From NCBI RefSeq assembly GCF_900091435.1, contig NZ_FMCS01000001.1:1053512-1117511 (forward strand): a stretch of DNA of 64,000 nucleotides, read 5' to 3'. Below the pieces are notes generated by a model. That model did not search any database, was not told where the DNA came from, and was given only the letters and a program-made list of their open reading frames with translations. Numbering within the stretch: position 1 is the first letter of the stretch; every line of letters starts with the position of its first letter. This DNA is from Micromonospora chaiyaphumensis. GTDB taxonomy: Bacteria > Actinomycetota > Actinomycetes > Mycobacteriales > Micromonosporaceae. This document shows positions 33,553 to 42,405 of this stretch, one piece after another. The position numbers were made by a program, and so were the translations under genes.

Positions 33553-34707
33553 GTGGGGATCACCGCCCGGGGTGTCGGGCTGCTCGTGGCCGCCGTCGTG
33601 CTGCTCGGCGTGGGCTTCCGGTACGCGTACCCGGAGCTGGCCGTGCTCGGCGCGGCGGCCGGCGTCGCGGTCGGGTACGCCCTGGTCACGGCGGCCTGGC
33701 GGCCCCGGCTGACGGTGCAGCGGGTGGCCGACCCGGACCGGGTGGCCCGGGGTGAGCCGGCGGCCATGGTGCTGACCGTGCGCAACACCGGCCGGCTGCG
33801 GGCGGCGAACCTGGTGGCGGAGGACCGGTGCGGCGGCCGGCTGGTGCCGGTGCCGTTGCTGCGGCTGCGTCCCGGGCGGGACACCGAGTTGCGTTACCCG
33901 GTGCCGACCCGGCGGCGCGGGGTGGTGCCGGTGGGGCCGCTGCGGGTGACCCGGCGCGACCCGCTGGGGCTGGTGGCGCTGGCCCGCGCGTACGGGGATC
34001 CGGTGCCGGTGTGGGTGCACCCGCGCATCCACCCGCTGTCGGCGGTGCCGACGGGCGCCGGCCGGAGCCTGGACGGGCGCACCGACAGCGTGCCGCACGG
34101 CTCGATCACCTTCGACTCGCTGCGGGAGTACGTGGTCGGGGACGAGCTGCGCCGGGTGCACTGGCGGACCAGCGCCCGGGTGGGCGAGCTGATGGTGCGG
34201 GAGAACGTGGACACCAGCCTGCCCCGGCTCGTGGTGGTGCTGGACAACCGGGCGGCCGCCCACCCGGACCGGTCCGGCGGGGTGGCCGAGTCGTTCGAGT
34301 CGGGGTGCGAGGCGGCGGCGTCGGTGGTGGCCGCCGCGACCCGGGAGGACCTACCGGTGAGCCTGCTGCTGGTCGCTCCGCCCGTCGACGAGCCGGCCGA
34401 GGCGCACGGGCCGCTGGACCGGCTGGCCGCGGCGGAGCTGGCCGACGGTGGGGAGGACGTGCTGCGTACCGCGCTGGGCCGGCTGCGGCAGGAGCGGCTC
34501 GGCGACACGCTGGTCTTCCTCACCGGGCCGGGCGCCCGCGGCGACCTGGGGCACGTGGGCGCGGTGCGCCGCGCGTACCCGTCGGTGGTGGTCGGGATGT
34601 TCGGGGCGGCGGAGCCGACGGCGGCCGGCGCGGCGGGCCTCGTGGTGGTGGACGCGGCCGACGGCGCCGAGTTCGCCGCCGAGTGGGACGGGATCCGCCG
34701 GTGGTGA
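33553..34707 (+). CDS. DUF58 domain-containing membrane protein
   Basis: A 384-residue protein. Two N-terminal membrane segments (LLVAAVVLLGVGFRYAYPELAVLGAAAGVAVGYALV) are followed by a soluble region. The region contains the DUF58 hallmark SLREYVVGDELRRVHWRTSARVGELMVRE near residues 195-225, then a VWA-like LVVVLDNRAA. DUF58 proteins are recurrent partners of MoxR ATPases. It begins 3 bp after the moxR stop, and its stop overlaps the next start (GTGA). Confidence 0.9.
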   Translation: MGITARGVGLLVAAVVLLGVGFRYAYPELAVLGAAAGVAVGYALVTAAWRPRLTVQRVADPDRVARGEPAAMVLTVRNTGRLRAANLVAEDRCGGRLVPVPLLRLRPGRDTELRYPVPTRRRGVVPVGPLRVTRRDPLGLVALARAYGDPVPVWVHPRIHPLSAVPTGAGRSLDGRTDSVPHGSITFDSLREYVVGDELRRVHWRTSARVGELMVRENVDTSLPRLVVVLDNRAAAHPDRSGGVAESFESGCEAAASVVAAATREDLPVSLLLVAPPVDEPAEAHGPLDRLAAAELADGGEDVLRTALGRLRQERLGDTLVFLTGPGARGDLGHVGAVRRAYPSVVVGMFGAAEPTAAGAAGLVVVDAADGAEFAAEWDGIRRW

Positions 34708-37004
34708 CCGTGACCCCGCCGCGCCCGGCGGTCGAGGCGCCGGCCGGGCCGGCCGGTGGCGGTCCGGGTGCCGTGGCGCGGGTGCTGCGGGCCGTGCCGG
34801 TGCCGCTGGCGCTGATCGTCATGATCGCCCTGGGCGGGGTGGTGCTCGGCCGGGTCTACGCGGACCCGCTGCTGACCCGCTTGACGGCCGGCGCGGCGGT
34901 CGGCTCGGTGCTGGTCAGCGTGGCCGCCCGGCGGCTGCCGTCCTGGCTGGTGGCGCCGCTGTCGGTGGCCGCCCTGGCCGGCTGGGCACTGCTGTCGCTG
35001 CGGCTGGCGGCCGCCCACGCGGCGGTGCCCGGCGGCCTCGGCGAGGTGGCGGCGGACGCCGCCCGCAACGCGATCCCCCGGCTGCTCACCGCGATGATCC
35101 CGGTGGAGCCGGCCCCGGACACCGTGCTGGTCCCGGTGGTGGCCGCCTGGCTGGCCGGGCTGGCCGCCGCCGAGGTGGCGCTGCGAGCCGGCCGGGTGCT
35201 GCTCGGCTACCTTCCGCCGGTGCTGCTCTACGCCGGCGCGCTCTACGTGGTCGGGCCGAACGCGGGTCCGGCGGTCGGGCCCACGGTGCTGTTCGCGGCG
35301 GTCGCCGCCGTGGGGCTGGCGGTACCCGGCGGGCGTCCCGGCCCGGCTGGCGCCGACCCGGTGGCGGGCCTGGCCCCGGCGGTGCGCGCGGCGGTGCGGC
35401 TGCGGCTGCTCGCGGCCGGCACGGCCGGTGTGGCGGTGGTGGTGGCCCTCGCGGCGCTGCTCGCCCCGGTGGTGGCCGGCCAGGTCGACGACCGCCCGGT
35501 CGACCCGCGCCGCTACGTCGAGCCGCCGCAGGTGGAGTCGCTGGACGAGAACCCGCTGATCCGGATCTCCGGGTGGGCGCTGAACCCGGACCAGAAGCTG
35601 CTCGACGTGCGCACCGAGGGAGGCGCGGCGGACGGCGCGCCCCCGCGGATCCGGCTGGCGGTGCTCAGCGACTACGACGGGGTGACCTGGCGGGTCGGTG
35701 CCACGTACCGCAACGCGGGGCGGATCCTGCCGGCCGCCGAGCCGGTGCCGGGCACCACCACCGACCCGGTGCGCCAGGAGATCACCGTGGCCGACCTGAC
35801 CGGGCGGCTGCTGCCCGCGGTGCCGACCCCGCGCGAGGTGACCGGCGCGCGGGTGGCGTACGACCCGGAGACCGGGACGCTGATCCGGCCGGAGGGGCTG
35901 GCGCCGGGGCTGCGGTACACGGTCGCCTCGGCCCAGGAGCGGCCGGACCTGAACCTGGTCAGCACGGCGAACGTGCCGGCCGGCGACGCGGTGGCCCGGG
36001 TGCTCCGCGTGGCCGACGGCGCGCCGGAGCAGGTGCGCCGGCTGGCCACCCAGCTCGCCGAGGAGAACGGCGCCCCGTACGCCCGGGCGGCCGCGATCGC
36101 GGACTTCCTGGCCGAGCACTACCGGGTGACCGCGGACGCGCCGAGCGGGCACGCGTACCCGAACCTGGCGTTCTTCCTGTTCGGGCCGCGCAACGGCGGT
36201 GGGCAGCGCGGCACGTCCGAGCAGTTCGCGGCGGCGTTCGCGGTGCTGGGCCGGCTGGCCGGCCTGCCCACCCGGGTGGTGGTCGGCTTCGAGCCGAAGG
36301 CCGACGGGCCGGTCCGGGCGGCGGACGCCTTCGCGTGGCCGGAGGTGCTGTTCGAGGGCGTCGGCTGGGTGCCGTTCGACCCGATGCCACGCCCGGACGA
36401 GGAGCCGCGCCCCGTGGAGGAGGACTTCCGGCCGAAGCCGGAGGACCCGCCCCCGTCCGAGGTGCCCGCGCCGACCGTCGAACCCACGGCCACGCCGCCG
36501 GCGGCCGCCGGCCCCGACCGCCGCGGCGGCCAGGCCGGATTGGGTACGCCGGTGCTGGTCGGCGGCGGCGTGGGCGGCCTGGTGCTGCTGGTCGCGGTGC
36601 TGCTGCTGGTGCTGGCCGTGCTGCGCCGCAACCTGAGCCGCGGCCGGTTGATCCACGGTGACCCGGGCCGCCGGATCGCGGGCGCCTGGCGGGAGCTGAC
36701 CGACGCGTTGCGGCTGGCCGGCCACCCGGTCGGCGCGGACCTGGCGGCCGCGGAGGTCGCCGACCGGGCCCGCCGCACCCTCGCCGAGGCGCAGGCCGGG
36801 CAGGCGCCGGTGGCTGTCGAGGTGGCCGAACTGGCCGGCCTGCTCAACCAGGTGGCGTTCGCCCCCGGCACGGCCACGCCGGCCCAGGGCGACCGGGCGG
36901 CGGTCGTGGCCACCGCCTACGTCACCGCTCTGCGGGCCACCCGCTCGCGCTGGCATCGTCTCCTGTGGACCGTCCACCCCGGCCCCCTGCGCTGGCGCCG
37001 CTGA
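34704..37004 (+). CDS. TgpA-like transglutaminase-superfamily membrane protein with altered catalytic residues
   Basis: A 766-residue protein. About six N-terminal membrane helices (residues 30-270, DUF3488/TgpA_N type) are followed by an extracytoplasmic transglutaminase-like domain (about 420-570), a Pro-rich linker, a further membrane helix (VGGLVLLVAVLLLVLAVL) and a DUF4129-like tail. The active-site block reads GTSEQFAAAFAVLGRLAGLPTRVVVGF, so Ser505 replaces the catalytic Cys. The second block reads AFAWPEVLFEGVGWVPFDP, with Phe543 in place of His; the Asp is kept. It is therefore predicted to be non-catalytic, perhaps a binding module. GTG at 34704 overlaps the DUF58 stop (GTGA). Confidence 0.85.
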   Translation: MTVTPPRPAVEAPAGPAGGGPGAVARVLRAVPVPLALIVMIALGGVVLGRVYADPLLTRLTAGAAVGSVLVSVAARRLPSWLVAPLSVAALAGWALLSLRLAAAHAAVPGGLGEVAADAARNAIPRLLTAMIPVEPAPDTVLVPVVAAWLAGLAAAEVALRAGRVLLGYLPPVLLYAGALYVVGPNAGPAVGPTVLFAAVAAVGLAVPGGRPGPAGADPVAGLAPAVRAAVRLRLLAAGTAGVAVVVALAALLAPVVAGQVDDRPVDPRRYVEPPQVESLDENPLIRISGWALNPDQKLLDVRTEGGAADGAPPRIRLAVLSDYDGVTWRVGATYRNAGRILPAAEPVPGTTTDPVRQEITVADLTGRLLPAVPTPREVTGARVAYDPETGTLIRPEGLAPGLRYTVASAQERPDLNLVSTANVPAGDAVARVLRVADGAPEQVRRLATQLAEENGAPYARAAAIADFLAEHYRVTADAPSGHAYPNLAFFLFGPRNGGGQRGTSEQFAAAFAVLGRLAGLPTRVVVGFEPKADGPVRAADAFAWPEVLFEGVGWVPFDPMPRPDEEPRPVEEDFRPKPEDPPPSEVPAPTVEPTATPPAAAGPDRRGGQAGLGTPVLVGGGVGGLVLLVAVLLLVLAVLRRNLSRGRLIHGDPGRRIAGAWRELTDALRLAGHPVGADLAAAEVADRARRTLAEAQAGQAPVAVEVAELAGLLNQVAFAPGTATPAQGDRAAVVATAYVTALRATRSRWHRLLWTVHPGPLRWRR

Positions 37005-37019
37005 CCGCGCCCGCCGCAC

Positions 37020-37820
37020 CTACTGGTCGGCCGCGCGCAGCTTGCGGACGAGTTTGCGCAGCCCGGCCTGCCAGCCGTCGGGGTCCTCGGCGCGGCGGCG
37101 GGCGTAGGCGGCCACCTCCGGGTGCGGCAGGATGAGGAACCGCTCCTCGGCCAGCCCCGCGATGGTGGCGTCGGCGACCTGTTCGGGGGTGAGCACCGCG
37201 CCGGAGGCGGCGATCACCCGGGCGCCCAGGTGCCCCTCGGCCAGTCCCCCGGCGAGCATCGGGGTGTCCACGCCCTGCGGGCAGAGCGCGCTGACCCGGA
37301 CGCCGGCGTCCCGGTAGGTGATGGCGAGCCACTCGGCGAGGCCCACCGCGGCGTGCTTCGTCGCGGTGTACGGGGCGTCGCCCACCGCGGTCAGCACCCC
37401 TGCGGCCGAGCAGGTGAAGAGCAGGTAGCCCTGGCCGCGGCGGAGCATCGCCGGCAGCGCCGCCCGGGCACTGTGCACGTGCCCCAGCACGTTGACCCGC
37501 CAGGCGCGGTCCCAGTCGGCGTCGGGCGCCTCCACTCCCCCGCCGGTGGCCACCCCGGCGTTGGCGCAGAACAGGTCGATCCGGCCATAGCGGCGCTCGG
37601 TCTCGTCGACCAGCGCCCGCACCTGCGCCTCGTCGGTGACGTCGAGCCCGACGCCGTGCGCCACCGGGCCGATGCCCTCGGCCACCGCGCGCGCCGCCCC
37701 GGCATCCAGGTCGGCCAGGACGACGGCGGCCGCGCCCTCGGCGGCGAACCGGCGGCCGAGCGCCGCCCCGATGCCGCCGGCCCCGCCGGTGATCACGGCC
37801 ACGCGGTCGGTCAGGTTCAT
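37020..37820 (-). CDS. short-chain dehydrogenase/reductase
   Basis: A 266-residue SDR. The NAD(P)-binding TGGAGGIGAALG is at residues 11-22, followed by DLDAG and CANAG. Catalytic Ser is in FTCSAAGVL, and YTATK carries Tyr and Lys. It oxidises or reduces an unknown alcohol or ketone. Its ATG lies 1 bp after the stop of the LLM-type oxidoreductase, so the two form an operon transcribed leftwards. Confidence 0.88.
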   Translation of the reverse strand: MNLTDRVAVITGGAGGIGAALGRRFAAEGAAAVVLADLDAGAARAVAEGIGPVAHGVGLDVTDEAQVRALVDETERRYGRIDLFCANAGVATGGGVEAPDADWDRAWRVNVLGHVHSARAALPAMLRRGQGYLLFTCSAAGVLTAVGDAPYTATKHAAVGLAEWLAITYRDAGVRVSALCPQGVDTPMLAGGLAEGHLGARVIAASGAVLTPEQVADATIAGLAEERFLILPHPEVAAYARRRAEDPDGWQAGLRKLVRKLRAADQ

Positions 37821-37821
37821 C

Positions 37822-38820
37822 TCAGCCCGCCTCCCCTCCGGTCACGCCGAGCCGCGGGATCAGCCCCGCCCAGGCGGTCGCGCCGCCGGCGGTCAGCTCC
37901 GGGGTGGGCAGCAGCGCCAGCACCGGCACGTCCACGCCGTTGTCCACGTAAAGGCGGGCCCGGGCGGCGCACTCCTCGGGCGTGCCGTGCAGGATCAGCG
38001 CGTCGACCACCTCGTCGGGCACCGCCGCCGAGGCGCCCCGCCGGTCGCCGGCCGCCCACGCCTCCCACATGGGACCGAGGCTGTCCTGCCGCCCGAGCCA
38101 GCGGTGGAAGGCCGCGTACGCCGGCACGGTGAGGTAGCCGGTGATCAGCCGGCGGCCCAGCGCCCGGGCGTAGGTGGCGTCCTCGGTGGGGCACACGAAG
38201 ATCCGGGCGGCGACCTCGAAGCCGGGGCGGCGTTCGCCCAGCTCGGCCAGGGCGGTCGGCACGTCGTCGGCGGCCAGCCAGTTGAGGATCACGCCGTCGG
38301 CCTCGGCGGCGGCGAGCCGCAGCATGCCGGGGCGCAGCGCGGCCAGCAGCACCGGCGGCGGCACGGCCGGCGGGCGTTCCAGGGTGAACCGCCGGACGGT
38401 GAAGGTGTCGTAGACCTCGTCGACGGTCTCGCCGCGCAGCGCCGCGCGCAGGAAGCGCAGCACGTCACGGGTGCGTTTGAACGGCTCGTCGAAGCGCACC
38501 GCGTTCCAGTCCCGGACGAGCACCGGCGAGGAGGCGCCGATGCCCAGCGCGAAGCGGCCCGGCGCGGCCTCGGCGAGGGCGGCGGCGCTCATGGCGAGCA
38601 GCCCCGGCCCCCGGGTGAAGACCGGGGCGATCGCGGTGCCGAGGCGCAGCCGCGGTTGCCAGGCGGCGGCGAGCGCCAGCGGGGTGAACGCGTCGGTCCC
38701 GGCGACCTCCGACGACCAGACGTCGGTGAAGCCGGCCCGGTCGAGCGCCGCGTAGACCGCGGCGTGGTCGGCGAGCGTGACGCCGGCCAGCGGCACGGTC
38801 ATGCCCCATCGATTCGTCAC
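37822..38820 (-). CDS. LLM-class F420-dependent oxidoreductase
   Basis: About 332 residues with the bacterial luciferase-like TIM barrel: WGMTVPLAGVTLADHAAVYAALDRAGFTDVWSSEVAGTDAFTPLALAA near the start and APGRFALGIGASSPVLVRDWNAVRF in the middle. In actinobacteria this subgroup normally uses coenzyme F420. The substrate is unknown. GTG at 38820 or ATG at 38802 are both possible starts. It is upstream of, and probably coupled to, the SDR gene. Confidence 0.82.
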   Translation of the reverse strand: MTNRWGMTVPLAGVTLADHAAVYAALDRAGFTDVWSSEVAGTDAFTPLALAAAWQPRLRLGTAIAPVFTRGPGLLAMSAAALAEAAPGRFALGIGASSPVLVRDWNAVRFDEPFKRTRDVLRFLRAALRGETVDEVYDTFTVRRFTLERPPAVPPPVLLAALRPGMLRLAAAEADGVILNWLAADDVPTALAELGERRPGFEVAARIFVCPTEDATYARALGRRLITGYLTVPAYAAFHRWLGRQDSLGPMWEAWAAGDRRGASAAVPDEVVDALILHGTPEECAARARLYVDNGVDVPVLALLPTPELTAGGATAWAGLIPRLGVTGGEAG

Positions 38821-38990
38821 CGGTCGATCGTGCCCGGTCGCCGTCGCCCGGGGCAAGATCCTGACCGGCGGCTCCCGCTCGCGGCGCGACGCGCGGAGCC
38901 ACAGGGGTGACGCGTGCGCGAGGCGGGCGTTGCCGCCCGCAAAGGGTGCTACGACTGCCAGATGGGGTGGACCGGGCTCGGGAGGCGGCG

Positions 38991-40226
38991 GTGAGGATTC
39001 CGGAGCCGGCCGCCCTGCTCCCCTCGCGGAGCGGCCCGAACCGGGCGACGTTCCTGGAGCTCTTCTTCGACCTGGTGTTCGTCTTCGCGCTGACCCGGAT
39101 CTCCGCCCGCGCCTTCGAGGACCTGGCGCTGGAGGGGGGCAAGACCGGCTGGACGGCGGTGACCGGGGGCGGAAAGACGCTGCTGCTGCTCCTCGCGCTC
39201 TGGGCGGTCTGGCAGGGCACCGCCTGGACCACGAGCCGCTACGACCCGTACCACATCTGGCTCCAGGTCATCGTGGTCATCGCGCTGGTGGGCAGCATGG
39301 TGATGGGGGTGGCCATCCCCCGCGCCTTCAGCTCCACGGGGCTGGCGTTCGCCCTCGCGTACGTGGTGGTGCAGGTCAGCCGGCCGGGGATCCTGCTGTT
39401 GACCCTGGGCCGGATCCAGCACCGCCAGCTGAAGCTGCGCATGCTGATCACCTTCAGCGTGACCGGGGTCCTCTGGGTGACCGGCGCCCTGCTGCCGACC
39501 GACCCACGGGTGACGCTCTGGACGCTGGCGCTCCTGCTGGAATACCTGGCGTCCCGGTTCGGCTGGCCCGTCCCGGGGCTGGGCCGCTCGACCGTCTCCC
39601 GCTGGGACATCCACGGCGAGCACCTGGCCGAGCGCTACCAGCAGTTCTTCCTCGTCGCTCTCGGCGAGAGCATCCTCATCGCCGGGCTGGCGTACAGCCG
39701 GGCCCCGGACAGCGGCACTCGCACCGTCGCCTTCGCCGCCGCGCTGCTCACCTCGGTGCTGCTCTGGCGGATCTACGTGCAGCGGGCCGGGCAGATCCTG
39801 GGCGAGGCCGTGACCCGGGCCGCACACCCGGCCACCATCGGCCGCTCCGCCGCCGACACCCACCTCCTCATGGTGATCGGCGTGGTGTCCAGCGCGATCG
39901 GCTACGAGCTGGTCAACGAGCACCCCACCGGCCACAACCAGGTCGGGTGGCTCGCCATGATCCTCGGCGGCCCGGCGTTCTTCCTGCTGGGGCGGGCGCG
40001 CTTCGAGTACGAGGTGTTCGGCCGGGTGTCCCCGTCGCGCTGGGTGGCCGTCCTCGTCCTGGTGGTGCTCATGCCGGTGCTCAAGCCCGTGTGGTCGCTG
40101 ACCGCGGCCTTCGCCACGCCGTTGGTCGCGGCGTTCGCCGCCCCGCTGGTGCTGCTCGGGGTGGCGATCGCCGACGCCCGCCGCGCCTGGGGCCGCCCGC
40201 CCGAGGAGGCCGCCCCGCCGTTCTGA
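38991..40226 (+). CDS. low temperature requirement protein A (LtrA) family membrane protein
   Basis: A 411-residue protein with about 11 membrane segments. LtrA hallmarks are visible: ATFLELFFDLVFVFALTRIS at the N-terminus, ERYQQFFLVALGESILIAG in the middle, and HLLMVIGVVSSAIGYELV. The biochemical role of the family is not settled; the name comes from a Listeria cold-growth locus. GTG at 38991 is chosen because GGGAGG lies 5 nt upstream and the conserved N-terminus follows. It is divergent from the LLM oxidoreductase. Confidence 0.85.
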   Translation: MRIPEPAALLPSRSGPNRATFLELFFDLVFVFALTRISARAFEDLALEGGKTGWTAVTGGGKTLLLLLALWAVWQGTAWTTSRYDPYHIWLQVIVVIALVGSMVMGVAIPRAFSSTGLAFALAYVVVQVSRPGILLLTLGRIQHRQLKLRMLITFSVTGVLWVTGALLPTDPRVTLWTLALLLEYLASRFGWPVPGLGRSTVSRWDIHGEHLAERYQQFFLVALGESILIAGLAYSRAPDSGTRTVAFAAALLTSVLLWRIYVQRAGQILGEAVTRAAHPATIGRSAADTHLLMVIGVVSSAIGYELVNEHPTGHNQVGWLAMILGGPAFFLLGRARFEYEVFGRVSPSRWVAVLVLVVLMPVLKPVWSLTAAFATPLVAAFAAPLVLLGVAIADARRAWGRPPEEAAPPF

Positions 40227-40267
40227 CCACGGTCCGGTCGGGGACCGCCGACACCCGCGCCCGGCGC

Positions 40268-40273
40268 TACGAT
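40268..40273 (+). promoter_or_regulatory. -10 element of a leaderless promoter for the DUF1028 gene
   Basis: TACGAT fits the actinobacterial -10 and is 6 nt from the GTG at 40280. No ribosome site exists between the LtrA gene and this start, so leaderless initiation is the natural reading. Confidence 0.55.
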
Positions 40274-40279
40274 CCGCGG

Positions 40280-41131
40280 GTGACCTTCTCGATCGTCGCC
40301 CGCTCCGCCGACGGCCTCGTGCACGGCATCGCCGTGGCCAGCAAGTTCCTCGCCGCCGGGGCGCTGGTGCCGGCCGCCGAGGCGGAGGTCGGCGCGCTCG
40401 CCAGCCAGGCCCACGCCAACCTGGCGTACCGCGCGCAGGGGCTCACCATGCTGCGCACCGGCGTGCCCGCGGCGGACGTGGTGGCCGGCCTGATCGCCGC
40501 CGACCCGGGGCGCGACGACCGGCAGCTGGGCGTGGTCGGGGCCACCGGCGACGGCGCCACCTGGACGGGGCCGCGCTGCCACCCGTGGGCGGGCGGCCAG
40601 TCCGGGGACGGCTGGGCGGCACAGGGCAACATCCTGGCCGGCCCCGAGGTCATCGACGCGCTGCGGGACACCTGGCTCGGCCGGGCCGACCTGCCGTTCC
40701 CGCAGCGGCTGCTGGCCGCCCTCGTCGCCGGCGACCGGGCCGGCGGCGACCGGCGGGGCCGGCAGAGCGCCGCCCTGTTCGTCGTGCAGCGGCACGGCGG
40801 CTACGCCGGCACCGGCGACGAGCTGGTCGACCTGCGGGTCGACGACCACCGCGACCCGGTCGGCGAGCTGGGGCGCCTGCTCGACATCCACACCCTGCTC
40901 TTCGGCAAGCCCGACCCGGCCACCCTGCTCGATCTCACCGGCCCGGTCGCCGACGAGGTCGCGGCGCTGCTGGCCGCCGCCGGCCACCCGGTCGGCGCCG
41001 CCGGGCTGGAGGAGGCGCTCGACGCCTGGGCCGGCGTCGAGAACCTGGAGGAGCGCATCGTCCCCGGCCGCATCGACCCGGTCGTCCTGGACCACCTGCG
41101 GCGCACCACCGCGCCGGCCACCGGCGGCTGA
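40280..41131 (+). CDS. DUF1028 family protein
   Basis: A 283-residue protein with the DUF1028 signature TFSIVARSADGLVHGIAVASKFLAAGALVP, and ALASQAHANLAYRAQGLTMLRTG. The glycine-rich core is AAQGNILAGPEVIDAL. The fold is related to Ntn-hydrolases, and the family is sometimes fused to peptidoglycan-binding domains; the biochemical activity is unknown. The GTG start has a -10 hexamer 6 nt upstream and no Shine-Dalgarno, pointing to a leaderless mRNA, separate from the LtrA transcript. Confidence 0.85.
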   Translation: MTFSIVARSADGLVHGIAVASKFLAAGALVPAAEAEVGALASQAHANLAYRAQGLTMLRTGVPAADVVAGLIAADPGRDDRQLGVVGATGDGATWTGPRCHPWAGGQSGDGWAAQGNILAGPEVIDALRDTWLGRADLPFPQRLLAALVAGDRAGGDRRGRQSAALFVVQRHGGYAGTGDELVDLRVDDHRDPVGELGRLLDIHTLLFGKPDPATLLDLTGPVADEVAALLAAAGHPVGAAGLEEALDAWAGVENLEERIVPGRIDPVVLDHLRRTTAPATGG

Positions 41132-41141
41132 CCGGCGGCGG

Positions 41142-41810
41142 TCAGCCGCCGAAGGAGAGCCAGCGGAAACCGGTCCGGTCCAGCACCGCCCGCTCCGCAT
41201 CGGTCAGCGGCACCCGCCCGGTGGCCTTGCGCACCAGGGTGAGCGCGTCCCAGCCGAGGTCGACGGGGACGGGCCCGTCAGTGAGCAGGTCGGCCACCAC
41301 GGCCGCCGCCGCCGGGGTCAGCCAGGGCCGCCGGTCCAGCGCGTCGGCCAGGTCCAGGCCGTGCACCGCGACCTCCACCACCCGGGTACGCAGGAACTCC
41401 GTCAGCGCCATCGCGTCGCCGTGCCGGGTGCGCACCACCCGCCCCGGCGGCGCGGCGGCCACCGCCGCGTCGGCGGCCCGCCAGGCCCGCGCGAAGCCCT
41501 CCGCCACCTCGGGTACGCCGGGCAGCTCCCGCGCATCCCGCCGGGCCCCGTCGATCCGGTCCCGGTCGACCTCGGGCGCGAACTTGGCCGCGCCGAAGTA
41601 GCCGGCCGCGTCCACCTCGGCGCGCTCGGGGGCCGGCGCGGCGAGCATGCCGACCAGCCGGCCGGCGCCGGTGCGTACGTGTGCCAGCAGGTCCCGGACC
41701 GCCCAGGGCGGGCAGGGCGTGGGCCGGTCCAGGTCCGCCGCGTCGAGGTCGCGCAGCACCCCTTCCAGCCGTGCGCACTCGTCGCGGAACGCCGCCCGTA
41801 CCGTGTCCAT
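41142..41810 (-). CDS. maleylpyruvate isomerase-family (MDMPI/DinB-like) protein
   Basis: A 222-residue protein of the mycothiol-dependent maleylpyruvate isomerase N-terminal family. It shows LRDLDAADLDRPTPCPPWAVRDLLAHVRTGAGRLVGML at residues 20-56. A later VVEVAVHGLDLADAL carries the metal-binding HxxD of this four-helix fold. Members are often thiol-dependent transferases or isomerases. The precise substrate is unknown. ATG at 41810 is chosen as the homology start. It is divergent from a PEBP gene 109 bp away. Confidence 0.8.
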   Translation of the reverse strand: MDTVRAAFRDECARLEGVLRDLDAADLDRPTPCPPWAVRDLLAHVRTGAGRLVGMLAAPAPERAEVDAAGYFGAAKFAPEVDRDRIDGARRDARELPGVPEVAEGFARAWRAADAAVAAAPPGRVVRTRHGDAMALTEFLRTRVVEVAVHGLDLADALDRRPWLTPAAAAVVADLLTDGPVPVDLGWDALTLVRKATGRVPLTDAERAVLDRTGFRWLSFGG

Positions 41811-41918
41811 CCGTCCGTCCTCCCCCGTCCGGTCCGTACCCGTCCGGCCAGCCTGCCACTGCCGTTTCGTCGCCCGGCCGCCGGGTACGCGCCGGTGGAC
41901 GAGGAGAGGGGGCGCCCA

Positions 41919-42371
41919 ATGGCCGGCATCATGCTGCGCAGCACCGCGTTCACCGACCACGACCTGCTGCCCGGGCGGTTCGCCAAGGACGGCGACAACG
42001 TGTCACCGCCGTTGCAGTGGTCGGACGTGCCGGACTCCACCGAGGAGCTGGTCCTGCTCGTCGAGGACCCGGACGCGGGCAAGGAGCCGTTCCTGCACTG
42101 GCTGGTCACGGGGATCTCCCCGCAGACCGGCGAGGTGCCCGAGGGCGGAGTGCCGCCGGGCGGCCGGGAGTGGCCGAACAGCTTCGGCGAGACCGGCTGG
42201 AGCGGGCCGCTGCCGCCACGGGGTGAGGAGGCACACCGCTACTTCTTCCGCCTCTACGCGCTGAACCGGCCGCTGGACCTGTCCGGCGCGCCGCAGGCCA
42301 CCGAGGTGCACCGCGCGCTCAAGGGCCGGGAGATCGCCAGCGGCACCACGATCGGCACCTACTACCGCTGA
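41919..42371 (+). CDS. YbhB/YbcL family (PEBP, Raf kinase inhibitor-like) protein
   Basis: A 150-residue phosphatidylethanolamine-binding-protein homologue. Visible features are STAFTDHDLLPGRFAKDGDNVSPPLQWSDVP, the ligand-site DPDAGKEPFLHWLVTGI, and GYxGP-like GWSGPLPPRGEEAHRYFFRLYAL. No signal peptide, so cytoplasmic. The role is unknown in bacteria. ATG at 41919 has a strong GAGGAGAGGG site. Confidence 0.9.
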   Translation: MAGIMLRSTAFTDHDLLPGRFAKDGDNVSPPLQWSDVPDSTEELVLLVEDPDAGKEPFLHWLVTGISPQTGEVPEGGVPPGGREWPNSFGETGWSGPLPPRGEEAHRYFFRLYALNRPLDLSGAPQATEVHRALKGREIASGTTIGTYYR

Positions 42372-42405
42372 CCCGCTCCGGGGACCGGCCGGTGATCCCG
42401 GCCGG

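Noticed and set aside
29815..37019. Antisense ORFs of more than 1000 codons opposite the FN3-MoxR-DUF58 operon
   Set aside because: Arg/His/Gln-rich translations typical of shadow frames in high-GC DNA; the plus-strand genes have clear domains.
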